DNA of 33,720 bases from DATKPC01 sp035524275 (GTDB lineage: Bacteria; Pseudomonadota; Gammaproteobacteria; Burkholderiales; Burkholderiaceae_F): positions 1 to 33,720 of the forward strand of contig DATKPC010000115.1 of NCBI GenBank assembly GCA_035524275.1, given 5' to 3'. Within the stretch, counting starts at the first letter, position 1; each line of letters starts with the position of its first letter. The notes beneath the pieces are model-generated. The model was not told the DNA's origin, ran no database searches, and saw only the letters and a list, made by a program, of their open reading frames with translations. The position numbers and the translations under genes were made by a program. Below are positions 7,200-21,658 of the stretch, one piece after another.

Positions 7200-7993
7200 G
7201 CCGCGGAGGCGCCCGGGCTGCGGCGCAGGTGGACCGCGTAGCCGAACAACGCCGAGACGAGGCCGAGCGCGGCGAGCGCATATTGCAGCGGCTGCGCCGC
7301 CGGGTAGCCGGTATCGATCCGCGTCAGCGCGATCGCGGCGGCGGCCACGATCGTCGTGAGCACCAGCGCGCCGGTGCGCTCGCGCCAGAAGGGCCAGCGC
7401 GCCGACCACCAGGCCCCGCCCAAGCCGGCGAGCGTTCCCAGCCCGGCGCCGGCGAGGGCGTCGATGGGCCAATGCGCGCCGACGCCGATCCGCGAGGCGG
7501 CGACGAGGATCGCGGCGGCCAGGAGGGCGGCACAGGAGGCCGGCCGGCGCCGCAGCGTCGGGCTGGCGCACAGGACGGCAGCGACCAGCGTGAACGCCGT
7601 GATCGCGTGTCCGGAAGGGAAGGAGGTCGTGCCGGCCAGGCGGATGCCATGCACGTGGATCGATCCGGGGTCCAGGACGGCTGCCGGTCGAGCTTCGGCA
7701 ACCAGGTGCTTCGGGACGTAGGAAAGCACCGCGGCGAGCGGCGAGGCCAGCACGCCGGCGGCAACCACGCGAGGTGCGCGCGCGATCGCGGGGGCCAGCA
7801 GCATCAGCGCACACAGCCCGTTGCCGAGGATCGTGGCGCCGCTGAGCGCGGCGTCGGGAATCGCGCGGTCGGCGGCGCCGTTCAAGCGCAGGAAAAGCGC
7901 GACGTTCGCGTCGGCGGCGATGATGCCGGCCGTCGCAAGCGAGCAGCCGAGGGCAAACGCCGCGAGGAAGCGGGCAGCGGTCGATTCGGGCAT
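7196..7993 (-). CDS. PAP2-family membrane phosphatase
   Basis: This 265-aa integral membrane protein is of the phosphatidic acid phosphatase type 2 family. The three-part active-site signature is complete: KHLVAEARP, FPSGH, and SRIGVGAHWPID. Members dephosphorylate lipid pyrophosphates or phosphates such as undecaprenyl pyrophosphate, PGP or lipid A. About six membrane segments are visible. Its last 4 bp overlap the start of the glycosyltransferase, suggesting a joint role in recycling the polyprenyl carrier that the transferase releases, or in lipid A modification. A CDP-alcohol phosphatidyltransferase is divergent upstream, so PGP phosphatase activity is another option. Confidence 0.9.
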   Translation of the reverse strand: MPESTAARFLAAFALGCSLATAGIIAADANVALFLRLNGAADRAIPDAALSGATILGNGLCALMLLAPAIARAPRVVAAGVLASPLAAVLSYVPKHLVAEARPAAVLDPGSIHVHGIRLAGTTSFPSGHAITAFTLVAAVLCASPTLRRRPASCAALLAAAILVAASRIGVGAHWPIDALAGAGLGTLAGLGGAWWSARWPFWRERTGALVLTTIVAAAAIALTRIDTGYPAAQPLQYALAALGLVSALFGYAVHLRRSPGASAA

Positions 7994-8114
7994 GGGCCAA
8001 GCTTACCTGCGCGCCGCCGCTCGCGGGCCGCAGGCCCTACGGTGTACATTCGCGCTGGATCACGACTTCGCCGGGGCACGCCCGCCGGGACCTGCCGCGA
8101 GACAGGACGCTCGC

Positions 8115-8669
8115 TTGCCGACGCTGGCCAACATCCTGACGCTATCGCGCCTGCCGCTGATTCCGGCGCAGGGTTTCGCGCTCGTCCGCGGCGAGTATCG
8201 TGTCGCGATCGTGCTGGTGCTGGTCTCGGCGTTCACGGATCTCGCCGACGGGATCGTGGCGCGGCTGTTCCACCAGCAGACGCGATTCGGCGCGATCGCC
8301 GACCCCGTCGCGGACAAGCTGACGATGCTGACGATCGCGATTCTGCTCGCTTGGCAGCAGCGCTTGCCGGCATGGTTCGCCGCCGCGATCGTGCTGCGCG
8401 ACGCCGTGATCGTCGCCGGCGCCCTCACTTACCAGCTGCTGGTCGGCCGCGTCGAGATGGCGCCGACGCGCCTGTCGAAGCTCAACACGGCGCTGGAGTT
8501 CCTGTTCCTCGTCGGGGTGCTCGCGGTGGCGGCTGGCCTCGTCGCGCCGGGCCGCTGGTACGCGGCCTTGCTGTGGGCGACGACGGCAACCATCCTGCTG
8601 TCCGGCACGCAGTACGTGGTCTCATGGAGCCGCAAGGCGCTGCAGGCGACGCGAAGCAACCGGTCGTAG
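8115..8669 (+). CDS. CDP-alcohol phosphatidyltransferase (PgsA-like)
   Basis: This 184-aa membrane enzyme carries a perfect CDP-alcohol phosphatidyltransferase motif, DG-x2-AR-x8-G-x3-D-x3-D (DGIVAR through IADPVAD), at about residues 43-65. These enzymes join a CDP-diacylglycerol lipid to an alcohol such as glycerol phosphate. I chose a TTG start at 8115 because it has AGGA 7 bp upstream, no ATG or GTG lies nearby in frame, and LPTLANILTLSRL is the usual N-terminal segment (NxLTxxR). It could be PGP synthase, cardiolipin-type or another head-group transferase. The canonical PgsA may lie elsewhere, so no symbol is given. It is divergent from the PAP2-glycosyltransferase pair. Confidence 0.88.
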   Translation: MPTLANILTLSRLPLIPAQGFALVRGEYRVAIVLVLVSAFTDLADGIVARLFHQQTRFGAIADPVADKLTMLTIAILLAWQQRLPAWFAAAIVLRDAVIVAGALTYQLLVGRVEMAPTRLSKLNTALEFLFLVGVLAVAAGLVAPGRWYAALLWATTATILLSGTQYVVSWSRKALQATRSNRS

Positions 8670-8723
8670 CCGTCCGTGGGCGAAGGCAGCGCGCGTCGCC
8701 CGGCGCCGCTCGCCCGGTTCGCG

Positions 8724-9911
8724 CTACCGCAGGAACTTCTCGACCAGCCGTATCCAGAACGTCGCGCCCAGCGGCAGCAGGTCGTCGTTGAAATCGTACG
8801 AGGCGTTGTGCAGCGTGCACGGGCCGAGGCCATGGCCGTTCAGCCGATGGTCGCCCGCGCCGTTGCCGATGAAGATGAACGCGCCGGGCCGCTCCTGCAG
8901 CATGAACGAGAAATCCTCGGCGCCCATGGTCGGCTCGAGATGGCGATCGACGTGGCCGGCACCGACGATGTCCGACAGCACGTCGCAGGCGAAGTCGACC
9001 TCGCCGGCGTGGTTGACCGTCGGCGGGTAGTTGCGCTCGAACGCGACCTGCGCGGTCGCGCCGTGCGCGTGCGCCGTGCCTTCCGCGATGCGCCGCATCC
9101 GCTCCTCGATCAAGCCGGTGACCGCGTCGTCGAAGGTGCGCACGGTGCCGCTGATCGTGGCCGTGTCCGGCACGACGTTCGTCGCATCGCCCGCATGGAT
9201 CATCGTGATCGACAGCACCGCGGCGTCGATCGGCTTCTTGTTGCGCGTCACGATCGACTGCAGGCCCTGCGCGACCTGGACGGCGACGAACACCGGGTCG
9301 ACGCCGAGATGCGGCAGCGCGGCATGCGTGCCGCGCCCCTCGATGCGGATCTCGAACTCGTTGCTCGATGCCATCAGCGGGCCGGCGCGCGACCCGAAGC
9401 GGCCGACCGCGAGACCCGGCCAGTTGTGCATGCCGAAGACCGCGTCGACCGGATGGCGCGCGAACAGGCCGTCGGCGATCATCTTGCGCGCGCCGCCGCC
9501 GCCCTCCTCGGCGGGCTGGAAGATGAAGACGACCGTGCCGTCGAACGGCCTTTCTTCCGCAAGATAGCGTGCGGCGCCGAGCAGCATCGCGGTGTGGCCG
9601 TCATGTCCGCAGGCATGCATCCGGCCGGGATGCGTCGAGCGGTGCGGGAAGCGGTTCGCCTCCTCGATCGGCAGTGCGTCCATGTCGGCGCGCAGCCCGA
9701 TCGACCGCGCCGAGCTGCCATGGCGCAGCACGCCGACAACGCCGGTGCCGCCGTAGCCGCGGACGACTTCGATGTTCCATTCGGCGAGCTTGCGCGCGAC
9801 GAGTTCGCTGGTCCGGTGCTCCTCGTAGCGCAGTTCCGGATGCGCATGGATGTCGCGGCGGATCGCCTGGATGTCGGGCCCGAAATGGACGACGCGCTCG
9901 ATCAGGTTCAT
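8724..9911 (-). CDS. M20-family amidohydrolase (HipO-like)
   Basis: This 395-aa cytoplasmic metallopeptidase belongs to the M20D hippurate / N-acyl amino acid amidohydrolase group, which removes acyl groups from amino acids. Metal-binding motifs are present: ACGHDGH near residue 100, QPAEEGGGGA near 135, GMHNWPG near 162, and EPTMGAEDFSFML near 330. The dimerisation (lid) domain lies between about residues 180 and 295. The start at 9911 has GCGAGG 5 bp upstream, partly inside a hairpin. It lies 45 bp downstream of a lipoprotein gene and may be read from the same promoter. Substrate (hippurate, N-acetyl amino acids, indole-acetyl conjugates) is undecided. Confidence 0.92.
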   Translation of the reverse strand: MNLIERVVHFGPDIQAIRRDIHAHPELRYEEHRTSELVARKLAEWNIEVVRGYGGTGVVGVLRHGSSARSIGLRADMDALPIEEANRFPHRSTHPGRMHACGHDGHTAMLLGAARYLAEERPFDGTVVFIFQPAEEGGGGARKMIADGLFARHPVDAVFGMHNWPGLAVGRFGSRAGPLMASSNEFEIRIEGRGTHAALPHLGVDPVFVAVQVAQGLQSIVTRNKKPIDAAVLSITMIHAGDATNVVPDTATISGTVRTFDDAVTGLIEERMRRIAEGTAHAHGATAQVAFERNYPPTVNHAGEVDFACDVLSDIVGAGHVDRHLEPTMGAEDFSFMLQERPGAFIFIGNGAGDHRLNGHGLGPCTLHNASYDFNDDLLPLGATFWIRLVEKFLR

Positions 9912-9913
9912 GT

Positions 9914-9934
9914 CAGCCTCGCTCGATGAGGCTG
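9914..9934 (-). promoter_or_regulatory. Hairpin overlapping the amidohydrolase ribosome-binding site
   Basis: A perfect 7-bp stem (CAGCCTC with GAGGCTG, 7-nt loop) lies directly before the start at 9911. On the mRNA the 3' arm contains the GAGG Shine-Dalgarno. Folding would hide the ribosome-binding site; whether this is regulated is unknown. Confidence 0.4.
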
Positions 9935-9956
9935 CATCGTAACCCGGCGCGACCGG

Positions 9957-10523
9957 CTACCAGGTCGGCGGTGCCGAGGCCCGGGGCCGCTTCGGGGCGG
10001 CCGCCGAGGCGACCATGTTGCGCCTCGGGGCGGCACTTGCGGGCGGTGCGCTTGACGCCGCGATCGTCGGCGCCCCGGGCAGCGGTTCCGACTGCGCGAT
10101 GCGGGATTCGCCGCCGTGTTCCAGCGTGACGTGGCGCCCGAGGCGCAGCCGCAGCACGGTCGGATACTCGTAGAGCTTCCCGCTCACGTGGTCGACGAAG
10201 ACCGCGAGTGAACCGAAGGGTACGAGCGCCTGCTCCAGGCCGTCGCGACGCGGCAGGACGGTCGCGGTCGCGACGTTCGGGCCGCGCCGGCATTCGATCT
10301 CGAGTCGCGCCGACGAGCGCGTGACCGGAACGTCCGCGGCCGGCAGCGTCGCGGCAACGCCGTCGGGTCCGACGCGGCATGCGAGCCCGGTCACCGCGCG
10401 GTCCAGGTCGTCGAACGCCTCGATGCGCACGTGCTGCACCGGATCGCGCGTCAGCGTCGCACAACCGCTCGCCAGCACGCCGATCGTCGCCAGCCACGCC
10501 GTGGTGCAACGCCTCGATGCCAC
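9957..10523 (-). CDS. Predicted lipoprotein, paralogue 1
   Basis: This 188-aa protein has a lipoprotein signal peptide with lipobox LASGC (Cys21), so it should be membrane-anchored facing the periplasm. The start is GTG with GGGGGAG 6 bp upstream. The mature part aligns with the neighbour at 10631-11107: CAT-x-T after the lipobox, one later Cys in a G-x2-C-x-V pattern, a DVPVTRSSARLEIECRRG block, then YEYPTVLRLRLGR. A tail of about 50 residues rich in Ala, Pro and Arg is specific to this copy. The core resembles small Burkholderiales lipoproteins with one beta-sandwich domain. The role is unknown. Confidence 0.8.
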   Translation of the reverse strand: MASRRCTTAWLATIGVLASGCATLTRDPVQHVRIEAFDDLDRAVTGLACRVGPDGVAATLPAADVPVTRSSARLEIECRRGPNVATATVLPRRDGLEQALVPFGSLAVFVDHVSGKLYEYPTVLRLRLGRHVTLEHGGESRIAQSEPLPGAPTIAASSAPPASAAPRRNMVASAAAPKRPRASAPPTW

Positions 10524-10630
10524 GCTCGACTCCCCCGGGACTCCTAGGACGAATATCGGAATCGCCGGGCGTGACTTGAGGAGCGCGCGGGCCCGCCGCA
10601 GCGGCGTCCGGCGTCAGCGCCGCCGAACGA

Positions 10631-11107
10631 TTACGGCCGGTTCGCCTGCAGCGCCGGCGTCGGCCGGCCGGCGATGTCATCGCTCGCGTCGAAGACGAGG
10701 TCCTGTCCGACACGCAGCCGAATCCACGTCGGATACGAAAAGCTGTAGCCGGTCATGTAGTCGATCACGATACTTGCGGTCCCGCCCGGCAGCACGGCCG
10801 CGGCGAGCGACGCGGCACGGCCGCGGGAGATGGCCGTCCCGCGCGCGACCAGGTCGCGCAGCCGGCATTCGATCTGCAGGTCGGACGACGAGCGCAGGAT
10901 CCGCAGGTCGTTCATCGGACTGTTGCCGTAGTAGTCGGACGACGCATTCGTCGCGTGGCAGCGCATCCCGGCGATCGGGCGGTCGTTGGCGTCGACGGTC
11001 TGGACCTGGATCGCCTGGTCGGCGGTACCGGTGACGGTGGCGCAGCCGGTCGCGAGGAAGAGGAGGCTGAGGAGGGCGATGATCGACGGACGGAGGTGCG
11101 CTGGCAC
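10631..11107 (-). CDS. Predicted lipoprotein, paralogue 2
   Basis: This 158-aa protein has lipobox LATGC (Cys22) after a clear hydrophobic signal. The start is GTG with no strong Shine-Dalgarno, but no other start fits the signal peptide. It shares with paralogue 1 the CAT-x-TG start of the mature chain, an internal Cys (GMRCHA), the RSSSDLQIECR block, an AS-x-VIDYMTG segment and the FSYPTWIRLRVG strand. The pair lies 107 bp apart on the same strand, consistent with an old tandem duplication. It may be transcribed with uvrA 220 bp upstream or from its own promoter. The role is unknown. Confidence 0.8.
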   Translation of the reverse strand: MPAHLRPSIIALLSLLFLATGCATVTGTADQAIQVQTVDANDRPIAGMRCHATNASSDYYGNSPMNDLRILRSSSDLQIECRLRDLVARGTAISRGRAASLAAAVLPGGTASIVIDYMTGYSFSYPTWIRLRVGQDLVFDASDDIAGRPTPALQANRP

Positions 11108-11327
11108 GACTGGTTCGCAGTGTCGGGAGACCCGGACGGTTCGAAGCTAGGATCGACGGCGTGGTGCCGCACCCAGGTCGCGACCGGCTGCCGTATGCCG
11201 GCCGACACCGCGAACTGCCATGATCCCAGTATTCCCGCAACGCGCCGCCGCCGGTAGTCACGCCTGCCACGACCGTTCGGCTGAGGCGGGCGGAAACGCC
11301 GCCCGGCCCGCGGGACGCGCACCCGGA

Positions 11328-17081
<5,754 letters not shown>

Positions 17082-17214
17082 GAAGGGCGCTCGGGCCGGG
17101 CCGGCCTCTGATGGCTAGCGAGCCGGCTGTGGCCGGCGGGAAGCGCGCAGTCTAGCGGTCCCGGATGCGGCAGAAATTCGAGCGGCCGAAGCGCCCGCGT
17201 GCGCGCCGGCCCGC

Positions 17215-17243
17215 GGCCCGCCGGGTGGGCCCCCCCTTTTTTT
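17215..17243 (+). terminator. Terminator-like module, left arm
   Basis: Within the left arm GGCCC-N7-GGGCC (17215-17219 with 17227-17231) is followed by C5 and then T7 (17237-17243), the form of an intrinsic terminator for plus-strand transcription. No plus-strand gene ends nearby, so its use on this strand is doubtful. Confidence 0.35.
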
Positions 17244-17316
17244 GGGCCAGGCGCGTGCCACCCTGCCCGTCCCGTGGCGTCGTCACAGCGCGACGACGTC
17301 CGTACGCGCCTGGCCC

Positions 17317-17345
17317 AAAAAAAGGGGGGGCCCACCCGGCGGGCC
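17317..17345 (-). terminator. Terminator-like module, right arm
   Basis: This is the mirror copy of the left-arm module read on the minus strand: a 5-bp GC stem, C5 and a T7 run. It lies about 66 bp past the stop of the 100-aa gene and upstream of uvrA, so it could end that transcript. The GC run between stem and T7 tract is not ideal. Confidence 0.45.
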
Positions 17346-17410
17346 GCGGGCCGGCGCGCACGCGGGCGCTTCGGCCGCTCGAATCTCCGGCGCTCGCCGT
17401 CGAATCGAAC

Positions 17411-17713
17411 CTACGCCGTCAGCGCCGCCGCCTCGTCGCGGGCGGCGGAGTCCGCGACCAGAGCGCGGCGCAGCCAGCCGTAGATGGCTTCGGCGCGGAT
17501 CGGTTCGGCGCCGTGCGAACTGACGCGGATCGTCATCGCATTGCCGCCGGTGCGAAGCGCCAGCGACGCCGGCGGGCACGCCGGATGCGCGCCCATCGCC
17601 GGCAAGCCATCGCGCAGCTCGGCGAGGAGGTTCAGCACGCGCTGCTGTCGGCCGGCGACCCCGGTGAGCTCGATGAGCACTTCGCCGGATTGGACGCGGA
17701 CCGCGAGACGCAT
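17411..17713 (-). CDS. Hypothetical protein, 100 aa
   Basis: No family is recognised. The start has ACGGAG about 8 bp upstream, supporting translation. The N-terminal half looks like alternating strand and helix (RLAVRVQSGEVLIELTGV, then QQRVLNLLAEL); a second strand-like block TIRVSSHG follows near residue 61 and a helix (AIYGWLRRALV) near 77. No signal peptide or membrane segment is visible. It has a single Cys. It is divergent from glpK and followed by the 81-bp inverted repeat. It may be a small cytoplasmic protein; no function is proposed. Confidence 0.65.
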   Translation of the reverse strand: MRLAVRVQSGEVLIELTGVAGRQQRVLNLLAELRDGLPAMGAHPACPPASLALRTGGNAMTIRVSSHGAEPIRAEAIYGWLRRALVADSAARDEAAALTA

Positions 17714-17883
17714 GGCTGAACTCCGTGCCGCGGACCGTCCCCGCGGCGTATCGATCGTCCGGTGCGTCGTTGCACCGGATGCCGCCAGCGTAGCGGGAGT
17801 CGGGTGCCCGAAAAATGGATGAAAGCACCCGATATCTGCGGATTATTCGACAATATGGCGAGGGCACTCCCGATGAAGGCGTC

Positions 17884-19395
<1,512 letters not shown>

Positions 19396-19416
19396 TCCGG
19401 TCGGACCGGGAATGAA

Positions 19417-19440
19417 AAAGGGCACCCGAAGGTGCCCTTT
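19417..19440. terminator. Bidirectional terminator between glpK and porin
   Basis: A perfect 10-bp stem (AAAGGGCACC with GGTGCCCTTT) and a CGAA tetraloop follow glpK by 21 bp and the porin stop by 26 bp on the other strand. T or A runs flank both sides, so it can stop both convergent transcripts. Confidence 0.9.
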
Positions 19441-19466
19441 GCAAGGCGGAAAACCGACGCTTCGGC

Positions 19467-20564
19467 TTAGAAGCGGTGGCGCAGGCCGATACCGTAGTCG
19501 GTGCTGCTCGTGTAGCCGGAACCGATGCCGCTCAGCGAACCGGCCGTGCCGTTGCCGATGTGGTTCGCGTCGATGCCGATGTACGTCGTCGTGCGCGCGC
19601 TCAGGTTGTACGTCACGTAGCCGTAGATCGTCCGCTCGGTGTAGCTGATGCTGCGGCTGACCTTGTCGTTCATGATGCCCAGCGTGATGCCGACGGCCGA
19701 CGTCGCCTGGATGCCGAGGCCGGCTTCCAGCAGCTTGTCCTTGCGCTGCACCGTGTCACTGTTGCCCGAAAGGCTGGAGTCGGCCAGCGGGCCGCCGCTC
19801 AGCGAGGCCGCCTTGGCGAAGCCGGCGTCCTTCGTGCTCACGCCGTAGCTCAGGAACGGCGTCACGATCGAGAACGTGCCCGTTGCGCCGACACCGTACA
19901 TCGAATCCTTCAGCGAGCCCGGCGTCGCCGTGTTGCCGGTTTCCTTCGACTGCTGGATGAAGGCACCGAGCTTGACCGGCGCGATGTTGCCGCTGATGTA
20001 GCCGCCGTACGTATTGCCGCTCGACTGGTTGCCGGCCTGGCCGCCGATCGAGTACTGCAGCAGGACGTTGACCGGGCTGCCGCCGAAGTTGTTCGTGTAC
20101 ACGACGCTGTTGTCGAAGCGCACGCCCGTCAGCGCGAGTTCCCACGAGTTGGAACCCCAGTTGCCGACGCCGAGCGGATCGAAGTCGCCGTAGAAATTGA
20201 AGCCGGTGCCGTACTGGCGGCCGAGCGTCAGCGAGCCACCGGTCGGGTTCGAGAGGCCGACCCAGGCCTGGCGACCGAACAGCTGGCCCTGTTGCTCCGA
20301 CGAACCGTTGCCGAGGTTGAAGCCGGCTTCGATGTCGAAAATGGCCCTGGTGTCGCCGCCGAGGTCTTCCGAGCCCTTGAAGCCGAGCCGGTTACCGTTG
20401 AACGCGCCGTCGTCCAGCAGCAGCTTGCTGTCGCCCGCGGCGTCGACGTGGGTCTCGCGGTGGATCGTGGTATCGATCAGGCCGTAGATCGTGACGCTTG
20501 ACTGCGCGAACGCAGCCCCCGAAAACGCGCTCGCCAGCGCCAGCGCGACTAGGGTTTTCTTCAT
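19467..20564 (-). CDS. Gram-negative trimeric porin (Burkholderia type)
   Basis: This 365-aa outer-membrane porin has a clear signal peptide (MKKTLVALALASAFSGAAFA, cleaved before QSSVTIYG) and ends GIGLRHRF with the C-terminal Phe that BamA recognises. Alternating beta-strands fit a 16-stranded barrel; typical family blocks are SVTIYGLIDTT, RLGFKGSEDLGGD, LFGRQAWVGLS and TLGRQYG. It allows passive uptake of small hydrophilic solutes. GGAG lies 9 bp upstream of the start. It converges on glpK, with a shared terminator. Such porins are highly expressed. The specific name (OmpC-like, Omp38-like) cannot be fixed. Confidence 0.96.
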   Translation of the reverse strand: MKKTLVALALASAFSGAAFAQSSVTIYGLIDTTIHRETHVDAAGDSKLLLDDGAFNGNRLGFKGSEDLGGDTRAIFDIEAGFNLGNGSSEQQGQLFGRQAWVGLSNPTGGSLTLGRQYGTGFNFYGDFDPLGVGNWGSNSWELALTGVRFDNSVVYTNNFGGSPVNVLLQYSIGGQAGNQSSGNTYGGYISGNIAPVKLGAFIQQSKETGNTATPGSLKDSMYGVGATGTFSIVTPFLSYGVSTKDAGFAKAASLSGGPLADSSLSGNSDTVQRKDKLLEAGLGIQATSAVGITLGIMNDKVSRSISYTERTIYGYVTYNLSARTTTYIGIDANHIGNGTAGSLSGIGSGYTSSTDYGIGLRHRF

Positions 20565-20859
20565 ATGGAGTATCTCCGCATAGGTTGCTGTTTCCTGGCG
20601 CCGCCGGGAAGGCGTGCCAGAACCCCTAAAGGATGTGCTCTAGGCAGTTGGCGACATTGGATCAAAGACGACGCGCAGCAGCAAAGTCCTGGGCCTCCTT
20701 TTCGCGGGGATCGCAGCCAGTTTGTCGTGCGGGAGCAACAGCGTTGCAAATGTGCTGCGCGCGCCATTCGAGAAATACCGTTTTCACGTTATGCCCCCTT
20801 GCGTCGTCACACGCCCATAAAATGGACGGATTTCCACGTCCGGAACGAGGGGCACAACG
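20565..20859. promoter_or_regulatory. Divergent intergenic region between porin and coq7
   Basis: This 295-bp gap must hold promoters for both flanking genes. The porin leader carries a hairpin at 20595-20620 (CTGGCGCC pairing with GGCGTGCCAG, 2-nt bulge) about 30 bp before its start. A TAAAAT at 20818-20823 could be the -10 of coq7, but no good -35 is seen. No gene is supported here. Confidence 0.4.
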
Positions 20860-21501
20860 ATGCGGGAACTGTCCGCGTTCGATCGGCTGCTGGTCACCTC
20901 GCAGGTCGCGCTGTCGACGTTGAGCGGCGCGACCGAGGCCGCGCGTCCCTATCCGCCGGTCGCACGCGGCGTCGCGGACGTGCCGCTCGACGTGGCGCAG
21001 CGCGCGGAGGCGGCCGCGCTGATGCGCGTGAACCACGTCGGGGAAATCTGCGCGCAGGCGCTGTACGAGGCGCAGGCGCTCGCGACGCCGAATCCGCGGT
21101 TGCGCGCGGAGTTTCGCAGCGCGGCGATCGAGGAAACCGACCACCTCGCGTGGACGCGCCGGCGCATCCAGGACCTCGGCGGCCGCACGAGCCTGCTGTC
21201 CCCGCTGTGGTTCGCCGGCGCTTTCTCGATCGGGCTGCTGGCCGGACGCCTCGGCGATCGCGCGAGCCTCGGCTTCATGGCGGAGACGGAACGCCAGGTC
21301 GAGCAGCATCTCGCCGGGCACCTGCAACGCCTGCCGGCCGGTGACGCCGCGTCGCGCGCGATCGTCGAGCAGATGAAGGATGACGAGGCGCGCCACGGAC
21401 AGGCGGCCCGCGCGCTGGGCGGCGCGGAACTGCCGCGCCCGGTGCGCGCCGCGATGCGCCTCGCCGCGAAGGTGATGACGACGACGGCGCACGTCGTCTG
21501 A
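20860..21501 (+). CDS. coq7: 3-demethoxyubiquinol 3-hydroxylase (Coq7/UbiF type)
   Basis: This 213-aa di-iron monooxygenase carries out the penultimate hydroxylation in ubiquinone synthesis at the membrane face. The ferritin-like four-helix core has iron ligands in RVNHVGEICAQALY (Glu near 62), EETDHLAW (Glu and His near 92), ERQVEQHL and DDEARHG, as in other Coq7 proteins. The start has ACGAGGGG about 8 bp upstream. The location before the osmC-rplM-rpsI block is common in Burkholderiales. Confidence 0.95.
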   Translation: MRELSAFDRLLVTSQVALSTLSGATEAARPYPPVARGVADVPLDVAQRAEAAALMRVNHVGEICAQALYEAQALATPNPRLRAEFRSAAIEETDHLAWTRRRIQDLGGRTSLLSPLWFAGAFSIGLLAGRLGDRASLGFMAETERQVEQHLAGHLQRLPAGDAASRAIVEQMKDDEARHGQAARALGGAELPRPVRAAMRLAAKVMTTTAHVV

Positions 21502-21510
21502 GGGGTTGTC

Positions 21511-21645
21511 GGCCCTCTCCCCCCGCCCCTCTCCCGCTTCGCGGGCGAGGGGAGTTCCGGCGTCAGCTACGCGGGCGACGTCTCAATTTGCGACGCCGAG
21601 ACTCCCCTCGCCCGCGAAGCGGGAGAGGGGCCGGGGGAGAGGGCC
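21511..21645 (-). repeat. REPIN-like inverted repeat element, copy C
   Basis: Two 45-bp arms (21511-21555 and 21601-21645) pair with a single mismatch around a core of exactly 45 bp. The reverse complement of the core aligns at both ends with the cores of copies A and B, so this copy is in the opposite orientation. It fills the gap between the convergent coq7 and OsmC genes. Confidence 0.85.
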
Positions 21646-21658
21646 CGTCAAAGCCCCT

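Larger units (their letters stand above)
17176..17384. repeat. Perfect 81-bp inverted repeat with 47-bp spacer
   Basis: The arms 17176-17256 and 17304-17384 are exact reverse complements over 81 bp, including a run of seven C followed by seven T. The spacer holds a smaller dyad (CGTCGTC 17278-17284 with GACGACG 17292-17298), so the whole 209 bp can fold into one hairpin or cruciform. It lies between the 100-aa gene and uvrA, 95 bp from the uvrA start. No target duplication is visible at the edges. It is unlike the REPIN-like elements in sequence. Confidence 0.95.

Noticed and set aside
5610..8000. One 796-aa membrane protein in the glycosyltransferase frame
   Set aside because: The first 267 codons lie out of frame across the PAP2 gene and are Arg-rich. 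The glycosyltransferase begins at the GTG at 7199 overlapping the PAP2 stop.
8676..9929. A 417-codon open frame on the plus strand
   Set aside because: It is antisense to the M20 amidohydrolase, whose metal-binding motifs settle the coding strand.
17082..17175. LexA (SOS) box before uvrA
   Set aside because: No CTGT-N8-ACAG or close variant was found in the 95 bp between uvrA and the inverted repeat.
17165..17523. Small open frames through the 81-bp inverted repeat
   Set aside because: They are mirror-image products of the palindrome itself and have no supported ribosome-binding sites.
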